NCBI GenBank assembly: GCA_003427395.1
Contig: BFEA01000101.1
Location: forward strand, 1,171,363-1,235,362
Source: Chara braunii
Lineage: Eukaryota; Streptophyta; Charophyceae; Charales; Characeae
Length of the DNA stretch: 64,000 bases
Direction: 5' to 3'
In this document: positions 28,777-39,575 of the stretch, one piece after another
Layout: every line of letters starts with the position of its first letter
Position numbering within the stretch: the first letter of the stretch is position 1
Notes under the pieces: model-generated
Told to the model about the DNA's origin: nothing
Databases searched by the model: none
Seen by the model: only the letters and a program-made list of their open reading frames with translations
Position numbers and translations under genes: made by a program

Positions 28777-30345
28777 TGAATGGATTCACGCTGTCAGCTT
28801 TCCCAGTCTCGGTTCTAGGGTCCCTAATTACCACAGTCCAGGCCCCAATTGTTTAGAGTCTTAGGGCCTGTAGGATCAGACACCGTAGGTCGGTAGGCTA
28901 CAGTACCGTACAGTATCGGTAGGAGTACGTCAAGTCCCCAAAAGTAAAATTTTACAGCAGCCTCACAAGAAAATCGGGAAATTTCCCAAAATAGCAATTG
29001 GCAAGGCAGAGGCTGAAGGAGGTCAGTATGGATTGAAGCAGGCACGAAACAGTACACTACAACTATATATCTTGGACTACAGTGTCGTAGGCAGGCAGTT
29101 GTTCATTTCGCAAATTTGTGGAAACCCTGCTGGGAGCTTGTGCAGACTAGTGAACTCGACGAAGAAGAAGGCTGAAGGGAGGAAGAAGACCAGCACCCCG
29201 GCTGCAACAGACCACCATAGCCAGGAGGGAGGAGACGAAGCGGTTGGCGGCTGTAACCGCCCGTTTGCAAAGAGACACACCGCAAAGGCATTCAGGGTAG
29301 ATTTGGAACATTGTAGAGAGAAAGGAACAGTGAGTGAGAAACAGTGAATCAGGAACAGCGAGTCAGGAACAGTGAGTTAGAAACGGTGCAAGTGAAAGAG
29401 AGAGAGAGAAGTAGAGCATAAGGAGAGAGAGGGTGAAAGAGAAAAGAAGGAGGAGGAGGGAGTCAGGTACATACCTGAGCAGTGTTGCAGCGGTTGAAAC
29501 TGTTTATTCTTGAACTTCGAATTTGCACTGTTCATGGACACTGCTCAAGCTTGTGTGAACGCCATCTTAATGTTCTCAATTGCATGCTGTATTTTGAGTT
29601 GAATCTTGCGAGGTTCATTGCAAGACTATCAACTGGTTTGAAATGGGACTCAAGAGTCCCAACATGTTGTGATAGCCTGATAGGTAGGACTTTCGTCTTG
29701 CACCTCCCACGTCCCAATTGGTTCCAAGGAATGCTTGGGCCCAAGGAACTTTTATGCTATCCTTTTCTAGAAGGTTTTTTCTTTTGGACCATTTCCAAGG
29801 GTGCGGCAATATCAAATGACTGACGACTTTGTCCACTGTTGGCCGAGGCTCCAAGAATGTTTTTTTCTTTCCTGATGTTGTTGAGTATAGAAGGATTTGA
29901 ACTCATGATCATCTGTTTATTGACAGTTGCATGTTTACCGTTCATCCACAAGGCCCAGTACAACGAGACTATCACTTGATACATGAGATGCCGTGCACTT
30001 TATGTTTTTTTGAAAGCCATGCATTTTTTTATCAATGACAATCTCAATCAGTATCTTGGGTATCAACCACTTCACTTTTTGCATTATCCACTTTAAATTT
30101 TGTGTTGTCCTTTTTTTGCATCGTCCACTTTTTGCACTATGATCCAATTTTTCCATTATTACCCACTTTTTGCATCATCAACTTTTTGCATCATTCCCCT
30201 TGGGCAGCAGCAGGGAGATGCATGGAAAAGGAAAAGGTCCAAAAGGATAACATGAGCGGGAAATCAGAACTGCAGTACAAACTTAGTCCTTCATGTTTTT
30301 TAGTTTCATCATCAGATAAGGATAAGGATAATGTCAGTGGGAAGT
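28777..30345. other. Unassigned; possible Gypsy-1 3' LTR and low-complexity DNA
   Basis: No gene is recognised. The first part may be a 3' LTR starting TGAATGG. Purine-rich DNA lies at 29395-29460. A degenerate tandem repeat with a unit near CCACTTTTTGCATTAT runs from about 30065 to 30200. A short frame at about 30250-30366 ends in GKCKGKAPA, a copy of the Gypsy-2 pol terminus. Confidence 0.4.
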
Positions 30346-30560
30346 GCAAGGGGAAGGCACCTGCATAAGAAGCATCTCAACGGACTTTCGAAGCTAACGG
30401 GGATGGAATGCGAGGAATAGGTCCTCGCGGGGCCCTTATCAGGCATGTACATGTTCTGGTAAGGGCCTCACGAGCTCACGAGGGCCTATTCCTCGCATTC
30501 CATCCCCCTTAGCTGCAAAAGTCCGTTGAAATGCTTCTTATGCAGGTGCCTTCCCCTTGC
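30346..30560. repeat. 215-bp palindrome derived from a Gypsy-2-type 3' end
   Basis: The left arm starts GCAAGGGGAAGGCACCTGCA and the right arm ends in its reverse complement. Arms of about 100 bp match with few differences and a small indel, around a centre at GCATGTACATG. The left arm corresponds to 37170-37275, the end of Gypsy-2 pol plus its 3' flank, at high identity. The right arm is its inverted copy. The Gypsy-2 primer-binding site follows 4 bp later. Confidence 0.9.
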
Positions 30561-30564
30561 CATT

Positions 30565-30582
30565 TGGTATCGGAGCTGGTTC
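30565..30582 (+). promoter_or_regulatory. Gypsy-2 primer-binding site
   Basis: TGGTATCGGAGCTGGTTC matches the 3' end complement of plant initiator tRNA-Met (TGGTATCAGAGC) with one difference in the first 12 bases. Gypsy-3 has the same 12-mer at 53443. The usual 5' LTR is not recognisable just upstream, where the palindrome lies instead. Confidence 0.75.
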
Positions 30583-31943
30583 GTGATCGCTATTACCTAG
30601 CGTCGGCGACATTGTTACTTGGTGCGCTGACGATGCTTCTGTGCAGTGAGGATACTTTGGCATTGGCTTGTTGATGCGGCACCCGGGTAGAGGGGTGTGC
30701 TGCAGGAAGGTTGTAGCGACAGCGTGGGAACTGTGGCGACAGCGGGTGTATGTATGATGATGAGAGCATGCTGATGTGGCATTTGGTTGAGGTGGCACTG
30801 CAATTCGTTGTGGGTGGTACCGGCGCTACGGTCGGTCATCAAAATGCACATTCGGCTCAATCATTGAGAAATTTGTGATTGGGGGCAGCTATCTCCAGGT
30901 ACGTTGTTCCCTTACCTTATCTTCCCTCTCAATCTCTGCTTACCGTGAGGAAGTGAATTCAAGCTTGAGTGTCCTCTTTTCGTGAGGAGTCGTGAGCGCT
31001 CTACCTTCAGAGACGACATTCTTCCTGGTAGCACATCTGGCAGGAGAGGGTGGTGTCTCTAAAGGGCCCTGTTCGAAGCTCGGGTCACAGTCACCATTTC
31101 AACCCATGGGAACAGTAGCACACGCAGGCTATGCTGCTTTGTCCTTTGAAGGCTCTTCGCTACGCTGATAGAAGGGGTGTGCGGACTGACCAGTCCTATG
31201 CAGGCGCTTACCAGACCGTCTATAAATATCTATGGCGGGGGTCTAAACTGTTCACTGGTTGTGATCGTCGTCCTGATTGCGACGTTAAATAATTCCTTAC
31301 GATCTTGGGGGTTGTCCTTAAAATGCCTCTTGATCAGCCAGGTCAGTCAGACGTAAGGCTCGTTGCACGCGAGGATAAATAAAGGGCAGTTCTGGTTATA
31401 AGCATAGTCCTTGGGCACAGGGGTGGGCTGTTAATACACACCTTAAACATTGTTGCTCGATGAGTGCTACAAGCACATTGGATACAGGGGAGGAAGATTC
31501 TAATTGATGTTCAAACTGTACATCACAACCATTTCCACTGTGCATAGTACTGCATGCATCTGCTCACATGATCTATTTTTGTTTTGATTAGTTGGTTGAC
31601 AGACTCATCACACCTCACAAACAACCTAGACTAGGGCTGTAATGCTCTACCATAGTCAGTTCTTCTCGAAGCTCCTGTAAGTGAACTAATCGAAGTAGAT
31701 TTAGATTATGCGTACAACCTGTGTAAATGTTGTTGATACAGCTTGAACGGTAGCCCAGGTGACTTGCCGGATGTTATTTTATTTTTAATTATTTCTTAAC
31801 CGGTCAGACGCATGCTGTGGTAGGTTCCAGAGATAACATTAGTCCAGACAGCATTTGTCTAGCCGATTAGTGGATCAGAAGGTGGTGAAGGATCAGCTGA
31901 CGACAGAAGGCGGACACGGCGGGATACACGTAGGATACCCGTA
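30583..31943 (+). other. Gypsy-2 leader region
   Basis: About 1.36 kb between the primer-binding site and gag shows no convincing coding. Long leaders are common in chromovirus-type gypsy elements. Gypsy-3 has one of similar length. Confidence 0.5.
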
Positions 31944-33770
31944 GTGTTTCAGGTCCTATTACCAGGTGCCGAAAGATGGTTAAGGGCCGAAGCAAGGGCC
32001 CGTTCTCTTGAGACTGCAAGGGAAGCAGCAAAAGTTATAGAAAGGATGTTAGCAGCAGCAGCGGCTAGCGCAGTAGCAATGGCTACCTTTGCACCAATAT
32101 CTACAGCAACCTCGTCCGATCAGCCGCCCAGCATGCCGCTCAACTCGACCAACTCACAATCGATCACCACTACGTTAGGATCTGATTCTAGTCAAATGGC
32201 GGGCTCGCAATTCAGTTCGCCGCCTCCACGCACCTGAGAATAGATAAAACTCCCTCAAGTGGAGTTGATTCGCTTAAGGTTAGAGAAATAACTTAAGAAG
32301 GTTGTCGAAAGATAAAATGAGATTAGAAATAGAAGTGTCCGACTTGAGGGGAGCGCGGCAGACAAAGCTGCATTAGAAGGGTTAGATGACTCAACACTTG
32401 GAGATAATATGAAGATCGTCAAGGCGAGCATACTGTCCATGCACGCTTACGTGGACAAACTAGACACTATTCAGGATACCCTTGACCAAATACTGGATGT
32501 CATGCACATGCCCGGTTTCAGGCCAACATTTTTGCCAAATTGCCATCATTGTCGTTGTCGACGATGATAGGCCCGTATCCGCCTCAACCCGACACACTAC
32601 CAGGCGGTCCTTCAGCAGTAGCAGCACAGACTGTTGCTTCTCCATCTCTTAATCCAGCAACGGGAGCTACACCACACCCGCAACCTGTCTCACCAGCCGG
32701 AAAACAACAACCTTGGTACCCTAAGACCCCTTTGAAACCACCCTCAACCTTCTCAGGTGATAAGAAGCATGAGGCTCTTGACACTTGGTTGAGGACAGTT
32801 ACGGTGTGGGTCAAGGCAAAGAGGACGTTGGTAGAAGAAGAGGTGATCATTGTCGCATCCTATCTGAAAGGTTCGGCAGTACGATGGTTTGATGGATTAG
32901 TGGCTTCAGATTCGGAAGAAACATGCGTGAGTGGGCGAAGACCCATACTTTGGAGAGTTTTATGGAGTTGGTAGAAGTGCGTTGGCACAACCCATAGCAG
33001 GCCCAGCTGGCCACTGATGCGTTGACCTGGCTTGATACGAAGATGTACAAGAACGTGAGCGAACTTACCTCCACTGTAGAACATTTCATTGTGATTCCTG
33101 GAGTTCGCTATGATCCGCATGTCTTAATGACCATATTCTTGAGATGTCTTCCCACAGACGTCCGGAACTTGCTAGCCAGCGAGGCTCGCCTCGAGTACCA
33201 CACGTTTGAGACCTTTAGCAGAAAGGCCTTAGACTTAAAGGTCACACTAGAAAGTGCTCAACAGCCCTCTACCGATGGAAGAAAGAAGAAGAGTCCACAA
33301 AAGTGGAAGAAAAAGGGTAGTCAATTGATGATGGTTGATTCCGATGGGAATCAAGTCGAGATCAATGATGTATCTGATCTTGTGGACGGTTCAGAGTTGG
33401 ACGGTGAGGAGTTAGTTGAGGGTAGCAGCCTCGCCTCCTTGGTGAATGTTAAGGCAGGTGGCCGCGGCAAGGGCGGTCAACCAAAGAGTCAAGGGCAGAC
33501 CCAGGACCCTAACAAGGTTCCCACTTGGGTGCGGGCTGTGGTCTGGATCAAGATGTGCGGCGTGACCGATATTCATGAGGAGCTTGTGTCAACTGCGGTG
33601 AGTATGGTCACCAACAGTTTAGGTGCAATAACGCGAAGGTTACGCAAAAGATCAGTCCCAAAGGTGGCTTTGGATGATCGTTCTCCCAAAGTGGAACCTC
33701 TGCGAGTTCTAGTTCAGGAAACATATCGGGCCAGTAGAAGTTTTAGTTGCTTCTACTCATGATGAAGTGG
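31944..33770 (+). pseudogene. Gypsy-2 gag with zinc knuckle
   Basis: The coding track starts with an Ala-rich helical part (about 31944) and passes TGA/TAG at 32235-32243 and two TAA codons in the same frame. It continues through a helical stretch (LEGLDDSTLGDNMKIVK) and shifts frame near 32530. Next is a capsid-like part (STFSGDKKHEALDTWL, YLKGSAVRWFDGL). After another shift near 32920 come CLPTDVRNLLASEARLEYH and a basic, Gly-rich tail. A CCHC zinc knuckle, CVNCGEYGHQQFRC, lies at 33585-33626 in yet another frame. Gag packages the element RNA. This one is disabled by several stops and frameshifts. Confidence 0.8.
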
Positions 33771-33969
33771 GCGGCGTACCCTCCCCACTTCAAGAGTTGG
33801 CTGAAGCTATCGACTTCTTACTCACCTCGTAGACACATCCTGACTCAACGATACTCTGTTCGTTGGATGTGTGTGAGGCCTCAGAGGACTTGCAAAGTGA
33901 GCGGTCGGCAAGGGACCCTCATGAGTCTTGGGTGGCGCTTAGTAGAGGTCCTAAAGGGAGCACTTCGTT

Positions 33970-34475
33970 GTGGAAGTTGGTGTAGGTGGCCGCAAGTCTG
34001 GTGCCTTTGTAGACATCGGCTTCAAGCGAAACTTCATAAGTCGCAACTTCATTGAGAGACTACGCCTAGGGGACCGGACGCAGCGCCTTAGTAGACCACT
34101 AGCATCTACTTTGGCCAACAAAGAGCACATGTTAATTAAAGACTATGTCAAAGACGTAGTCTGCACTTTCTATTATGGAGGTGGGGAACTAATCATAGGA
34201 TTTCCTAGTCAGATTTTGACATGTTATTGGGTATGTATTACCAAGAGGTTGCCAAGCCTCAGTTTGACTGGGACCGAAAAGTGCTTAAGCACGCACTACC
34301 GGAAGGGAGGACAGTCGGACTTGCCAAGTACAAACCTAGCAGTCTTATAGACATTTATAGATGTATGTGTGCATCAGCCTTCTACAACTATTATAAACAG
34401 AACCAAAAAGAGGGTATGTACTTAGTCTTTGTCTTTGAGAAAGGGGAGGTCATTAAGAGAGACACAAAGAGAGGG

Positions 34476-34477
<2 letters not shown>
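33970..34477 (+). pseudogene. Gypsy-2 protease region
   Basis: SGAFVDIGFKRNFISRNFIERL aligns with the retropepsin active-site context (normally DSG or DTG; here DIG, so the catalytic triad is altered). Downstream, after a frame change near 34215, DMLLGMYYQ corresponds to the usual ILGMDWL motif that closes the protease. The region ends at an oligo-A tract. Confidence 0.65.

Positions 34478-34510
<33 letters not shown>
34478..34510 (+). repeat. Oligo-A tract inside Gypsy-2 pol
   Basis: About 33 consecutive A residues sit where the N-terminal part of RT should begin. The conserved block between the protease and the first RT motif is missing, so a deletion or a small insertion with a poly-A tail has occurred here. 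Confidence 0.85.
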
Positions 34511-34512
<2 letters not shown>

Positions 34513-34524
34513 CAGAGATAGAAA

Positions 34525-35090
34525 ATGTCGTCGCCAGTCTTATTTGTCCCGAAGAAGGGGGGGACATTGAGGATGCGCATTGATTATAGAGGCCTCAATA
34601 CCATCACCGTGAAGAACACAGAGCCTCTACCATGCATCGATGACCTGTTGGATAAGGTGCAAGGATGTAAGTACTTCACTAAGATAGATTTGAAGTTCGA
34701 CTACCATCAAATTGCCATTAGACCTTAGGATCAACACAAAACTGCATTTCAGGCCAGGTACGGTCTGTACGAGTTTGTGGTGATGCCCTTTGACCTTTGC
34801 AATGCGCTGGGAACATTCCAACATGCCATGAATAGGATATTCCATGACTACTTAGATAAGTTTATCGTCGTGTACCTCGACGACATTTTTATCTTTAGTA
34901 AAACAGTCGAGGAGCATGCTCAACACTTAGACATTGTCTTCTCACTCCTACGACAACACAAGTATAAGATTAACTTAGAGAAATGCGAGTTTGGTCACAC
35001 TAAAATATTGTACTTGGGTCATGAGATATCCGCGGATGGGATCAAGCCTGAAGATGCTAAGGCGGCTATTGTTCGTGACTAGTCATGACC
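34525..35090 (+). pseudogene. Gypsy-2 reverse transcriptase
   Basis: Motifs in order: SSPVLFVPKKGG, MRIDYRGLNTITVKN, PCIDDLLDKVQG, FTKIDLKFDYHQIAI, TAG at 34726, then HKTAFQARYG, VVMPFDLCNALGTFQHAMN, catalytic VVYLDDIFIFS and YLGHEISADGIKPEDAK. It ends at RD-stop-S-stop-PQS (TAG 35080, TGA 35086), where relatives read WSW or WSTP. All pieces share one frame. The YLDD box is intact, but PFGLTNAP has become PFDLCNAL. Confidence 0.9.
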
Positions 35091-35097
35091 TCAGTCT

Positions 35098-35772
35098 GTG
35101 ATCGAGGTCAGATCATTCTTAGGGATGACTGGCTACCACCGCAACTTTGTCAAGAACTATAGTGCGGTGGCCAGCCCTTTGACTGATCTCACTTGCTTTG
35201 ACACACCATGGGAATGGACCGACGAGTGTGAAGCTGCTTTCAAGCGATTGACGCATGCTCTCACGCACCATGAGGTTCTCATGGTTCCCGATCCTCAAAG
35301 GCCATTTTTAGTGACCACTGGCGCAAGCCAATATGACATTGGCGCGGTGTTGGCTCAACAAGAAGGAAATAAGTTGAGGCCAATCGAGTACATGAGCAAA
35401 AAGATGCCTTATAAGAAGTTAGCGAAGTCCACCAATGAAAAAGAACTTTACGCCCTCTGCAAGGCACTTGTCCACTAGAGACACTATCTGTTGGGAAAAT
35501 TTTTCTACCCGAGGACTCACCATTGGACCCTCAAGTGGATAAAAACACAACTTGTTCTCTCCGATGCACTCAAACATTGGAGTGAGGTCATAAACCAGTA
35601 TGACTTCAAGCTAGACTATGTGAAGGGAGAGTATAACAAGGTTGCTGATGCGCTAATTACTAGGTTTGGTCTATCTGATAATGTATCTCGATTGCTAGTG
35701 AAAGCCTACAAGGAAGACCCTGTCACGATGGACATCGTCCGCAAACTTCAGGCAAAAGACAAGGCCACATAA
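35098..35772 (+). pseudogene. Gypsy-2 RT connection and RNase H
   Basis: EVRSFLGMTGYHRNFVKNYS is the connection motif. VTTGASQYDIGAVLAQQ is the RNase H TDAS motif with the catalytic Asp replaced by Gly. STNEKELYALCKAL carries the Glu. TAG at 35476 stands where relatives have Trp (VH-W-RHYLLG). A further stretch, SEVINQYDFKLDYVKGEYNKVADAL, precedes TAA at 35770. All in the same frame as the RT. Confidence 0.88.
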
Positions 35773-36900
35773 AGTGAGTTTGTGATGGTGGATGGGTTGC
35801 TCTTTCTTGAGAAGGCGGGGTTTAAAAGATTAGTTGTTCCATCTAGGGAGATTTTGCGTAATTTATTTTTAGGCAAGTGCCACGACACAACAAGACATTT
35901 TGGTTATAAAAAGATTAGTGCTTACTTAGTCTAACAATTCTGGTGGCCTAACATGTTGGACGATGCAAAAAAGTATGTACAAACTTATCAGGTCTATCAG
36001 CGGGATAAGCCGGGGACTCAAGTTTCACTTGGGTTGTTAAAGCCTTTACCCATTCCTGCTGGTCCGGGACAGAGTGTTTCCATGGACTTCATGGATAACC
36101 TCGTGACCAGCAAGAGTGGCAAGAGGCATATCTTCATCATAGTTGATAGGTTCACTAAGTACGCGAGACTCATTGTCATGTCGGAGACAGCCTGGATTGA
36201 GCACGTCATCAAGTTATTCATGGATAACTGGGTGTGTGACTTTTGACTGCCAAGGACTATCGTTAGTGATAGAGATGTATGCTTCACCAGTGAGATGTGG
36301 AAGAAGGTTGCAGAACATATGGGCAGCCAACTCCAGATGACTTCAAGGAATCATCTTGAAGCCAACGGCCAGGCTGAACAAATGAACCGAGTGACGCAAC
36401 ATCTGCTGAGACGCTATATAAAGCCCAACCAAGATGACTAGGATGAGAAGTTGCGTCTCATCACCAGTCTGTACAACAATGTTGTACACAACACCACCGG
36501 TGTCACTCCTAATCAGTTGCACTTAGGGTGAAAGCCTAGATCTGCTCTAGACTTTCTCCCTGCCTGAGAACCATTCTGCTGCAACTCCTGGAAGCATTGA
36601 ATTTGGTGTCCAGTATGAGAAGTTGTTGCAGCAGGCTGTCAAACATATAAAGAACTCTCAGGAAGCTATGATTGCTTATGAGAACAAGCATTGCCAACAG
36701 TCCACCTTACAGGTAGGGGAACGTGTTTGGGTTAAGGCTAGTGAGTTGGGACAGGAGTTCGGCATCTCTAGGAAACTAATGCCTCAGTATTTCGGTCCTT
36801 GGGAAGTCTTAGATATTTTGGGTAGTGAAGAGGATGGTCCCTCGTACATGATTTGTATCCCTGGTCACCTACGCACTTACCCTGCGTTTCACGCCTAAAA
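35773..36900 (+). pseudogene. Gypsy-2 integrase
   Basis: KCHDTTRHFGYKK and YQVYQRDK are a degraded HHCC finger (Cys to Tyr changes). Then come VSMDFMDNLVTSKSG (first Asp), VDRFTKYARLI, a TGA at 36244, TIVSDRDVCF (second Asp) and NHLEANGQAEQMNRV (Glu; the His-Pro before it is altered). TAG 36439 and TGA 36529 stand at Trp positions of relatives. After a shift near 36550 the C-terminal module follows: GERVWVKASELGQEFG, LMPQYFGPWEVLD, SYMICIPGHLRTYPAFHA. Confidence 0.88.
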
Positions 36901-36946
36901 GCTTGCACCTTTCGCTGAGACATAGCAGTTCCCATCAAGGAGATCT

Positions 36947-37192
36947 ATGCTACCCCCAACCATGGATGGCCACGTGGACGTCGACGACATCTTGGAACAC
37001 AGAGACATGCCTGTTCCCAAGCCAATTGGTAGGGGAAGACCGCCTAAGCCTATCAAAGAGTACCGAGTCCGCTTCAGGCATCATACGTATCCAAAGGAAG
37101 ATCGTTGGTTCACAAGGGAGGAGCTTATCAAGACAGCTCCTCAGATCGTGGCTGAGTATGAACGTAAATTGAAGGGGAAGGCACCTGCATAA
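36947..37192 (+). pseudogene. Gypsy-2 chromodomain-like C-terminus
   Basis: An 81-codon fragment with DGHVDVDDILEHRDMPV, a linker, EYRVRFRHHTYPKEDRWFT and REELIKTAPQIVAEYERK. This fits the strand-strand-helix outline of a retrotransposon chromodomain (YxVxW..W..). It ends KGKAPA and stop, and the same ending is reproduced at the palindrome at 30346. Confidence 0.7.
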
Positions 37193-37300
37193 GAAGCATC
37201 TCAGCGGGCTTTCGAAGCTAAGGGGGATGGAATGCGAGGAATTGGCCCTCGTGGGGCCCTTATCAGACATGTACATGTTCTAGGCAGAGGCCCTCAGCAA
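37193..37300 (+). other. Gypsy-2 3' end (candidate polypurine tract and LTR start)
   Basis: AAGCTAAGGGGGA precedes TGGAATGCGAGGAATTGGCC. This gives a purine tract followed by a TG that could open the 3' LTR. The only other copy of this stretch is the palindrome at 30346-30560, so LTR boundaries cannot be fixed within the window. Confidence 0.4.
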
Positions 37301-38005
37301 GCCCTGTGCGCGCCCTAAGTGAAGACTGGCCTGAATATTCACTAAAGGCCAAAATACGACATTTTTTCCATATGTGGGTACTCCGGCAGTTACAGCACGC
37401 CAGTTGGTTGCAAGGAAACATGAGCCTCCCGGCTCTTTCCAGAAGGTGTGTGCTGCGCCGTACAGTTGAGCCTCGGGCACACACATTGCAAGGCAGATAA
37501 ATCACGAACTGGCCACCTGCCTGCGAGAAAGCAGCATTGTCGATGTACCTGCCCCAGGGTCAGTTCAAGTGCAGCAAATGGCTGAAGTCTGAAAATCCTG
37601 GGCATGCCCAACTGTGAAGGGCCCAGGCCTGCAACTGTAGGGAAGGCCCTGGGCGCAGGAGATGGGGCCCGACCGGAAGCTACTGGAAGCTTCTCAGCCA
37701 GGCCCACACGCAGCAAGCAGGGCTGCCACTTCCATAAAGGGAAGGAGGCAGCCAGGGTCAGGTATTTGGGCCCAAGCTGGCAATGCGGTCACACTGCTGT
37801 GCTGCTGTGCAAGTGGCTGCATGCTGCGCTATTCAGTCAGGGGCACACACGGGCACGTGAGGGCACTGCAGGGGCAGCGGGGCAGCAGCATGCAGCCACA
37901 CGTGTGCGCCCCCGGCCGAATAGCGCAGCAGTGTGACCGCAACATCCTCAAAGCAAATAACGAGGACTTGTGCCTGTCCCCCAAGGAGCAGACAAAGCAC
38001 TGGAA
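37301..38005. other. Unassigned GC-rich region before the gap
   Basis: I see no supportable gene. The open frames on both strands are short, Gly/Ala/Cys-rich and lack recognisable motifs. Confidence 0.4.
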
Positions 38006-38084
38006 NNNNNNNNNNNNNNNNNNNNNNNNNNNNNNNNNNNNNNNNNNNNNNNNNNNNNNNNNNNNNNNNNNNNNNNNNNNNNNN
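38006..38084. other. Assembly gap (79 N)
   Basis: The run of N is followed by a (GAT)n microsatellite and a sequencing adapter. Confidence 0.99.
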
Positions 38085-38117
<33 letters not shown>

Positions 38118-38118
38118 A

Positions 38119-38155
<37 letters not shown>
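38085..38155. repeat. (GAT)n microsatellite
   Basis: About 23 GAT units with a single GATAAT interruption. It abuts the gap on one side and the adapter on the other. Confidence 0.95.
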
Positions 38156-38192
38156 CTGTCTCTTATACACATCTAGATGTGTATAAGAGACA
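38156..38192. other. Nextera mate-pair junction adapter (artefact)
   Basis: CTGTCTCTTATACACATCT at 38156-38174 is the 19-bp Tn5 mosaic end used in Nextera libraries. AGATGTGTATAAGAGACA at 38175-38192 is the same sequence inverted. Back-to-back copies form the circularisation junction of Nextera mate-pair reads. This is library sequence, not genome, and DNA on the two sides need not be adjacent in the organism. Confidence 0.97.
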
Positions 38193-38526
38193 CCCCCCCA
38201 ACCTTGCAATCAAAATTAGTATGGCAGTGTTAGGGGGCAAATGTTGAACTTGTAGGCAGTGCAGCTCATAGTGAGGAGGTTTAGGAAGTTGGTGTAATTT
38301 TGTGGCCTGCCCCGCTGTTGTAAGAGGGTGCAGCCTGCTATTGAACTTGTAGGGCTGCAGCTCATGGTGAGGAGGTTGAGGATGTGACTATATAATGTCT
38401 TCCTCCACAGAGAACAATGTTTGCACCACTGTTGTCCATGCTCTAGATTTCGGATTCTAGATTCAGGATTGTATGGAGTACTTTTAGGGGGCAACGGTGT
38501 AGGCAAAGCAACCAGGAAAAGTACAG

Positions 38527-38527
38527 G

Positions 38528-38573
<46 letters not shown>

Positions 38574-38640
38574 CAAGTGCGCCAGTCTATTCTTGGGGAG
38601 CAGCGCGTGCTGGGAACCAGGCCCAGCGTCCCATATCAAA
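38527..38640 (-). mobile_element. SINE-like repeat copy with poly-A tail
   Basis: On the minus strand, TGGGACGCTGGGCCTGGTTC starts near 38632. It is followed about 60 bp later by ACTTGGTTTT and a run of about 40 A (T at 38529-38568 on the plus strand). The head is the same as at 642-815 and 41419-41568. Confidence 0.45.
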
Positions 38641-38899
38641 TTGTACAGATCATTGAGAACATTTGAGAACATTTGAGATCATTTGAGATACCGGGGTCAT
38701 TACCCGGCTTCAGCTGAGAACAATCTGTGAACACGATGTGATTCAGAAACATGGGGAGGATCATGAGTATCTAATGACCTATTAGGGAACTACTCAATGC
38801 AATAGCCTACCACAGAGGTCCTACAAATGCTCACAACCCTCAGGATCCCTAACAAACCCTTCTAAGACTTTCCAACACCGTCATACTCCCTGCTGAGCG

Positions 38900-39575
38900 C
38901 TTCCAGGCCTCACGCCCCCACCCTGCTGGGTTACACGGCAACACAACTCGCCCCAGCTCCGACCAGCGTCATCCCAGCAGCAACCCTTGGTTGTCCCTTG
39001 GGATGCCCACCCCAAAGCATCCCAAGATCTCTCTACCAGGCCTCACGCTCCTGCATCAGCAGGTTACAGGGCAACACCCCAGCACCGGCCAGCGTCGTTC
39101 TGGCATCGAACAGCCGCAGATCACTGAGTATAACAGCATCGAAACAGCCTAACATGGATTGCTAAGAGTCCCTAAAGTCCTAAGACATTCATAAGAACAA
39201 CCGACTTTTTTGTTTTTGTTTTTTAACATTCGGACTCTACCAAGTCAATAGAATATGTGTGTCAAAAAGCCTCCCAACCACTAATCAGATAGGTGAAACC
39301 TATTCAATCCACCTACGACCACCACCAGCATGGCTGTTCTCAGCACGAACCGAAGCTCTTCCAGGCCTCATGCTCCCATCAGGTTTGCACCACCTTGCTC
39401 CAGCACCGGCCAGCATTGCTCCAGTTACGACCCCCGATGACCACTAGGACTGCCCCCGCAAACAGCCCCCCCGAGCTCTGTACCAGGCCTCATGCTCCCA
39501 CTAAGCTAGGTCACAGAGTTGCGCCACCTGGCTCCGGCTCTGGCCAGCGTTGCTCCAGCATCGGTCTTCGAAGGC
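38900..39575 (+). repeat. Diverged dispersed-tandem repeat (four copies)
   Basis: Blocks starting CCAGGCCTCA(C/T)GC(T/C)CC occur near 38906, 39037, 39360 and 39483. Each is followed by a GGTTAC(A)-like stretch or its decayed form and by AGC(A/T)CCGGCCAGCGTC-like sequence. Unit length is about 125-130 bp, with unrelated DNA between copies 2 and 3. A Pro/His-rich frame across them is not taken as a gene. Confidence 0.65.

Noticed and set aside
38090-38247. Poly-Asp, poly-Met and poly-Ser frames at 38 kb
   Set aside because: They translate a (GAT)n microsatellite, N bases and the sequencing adapter.
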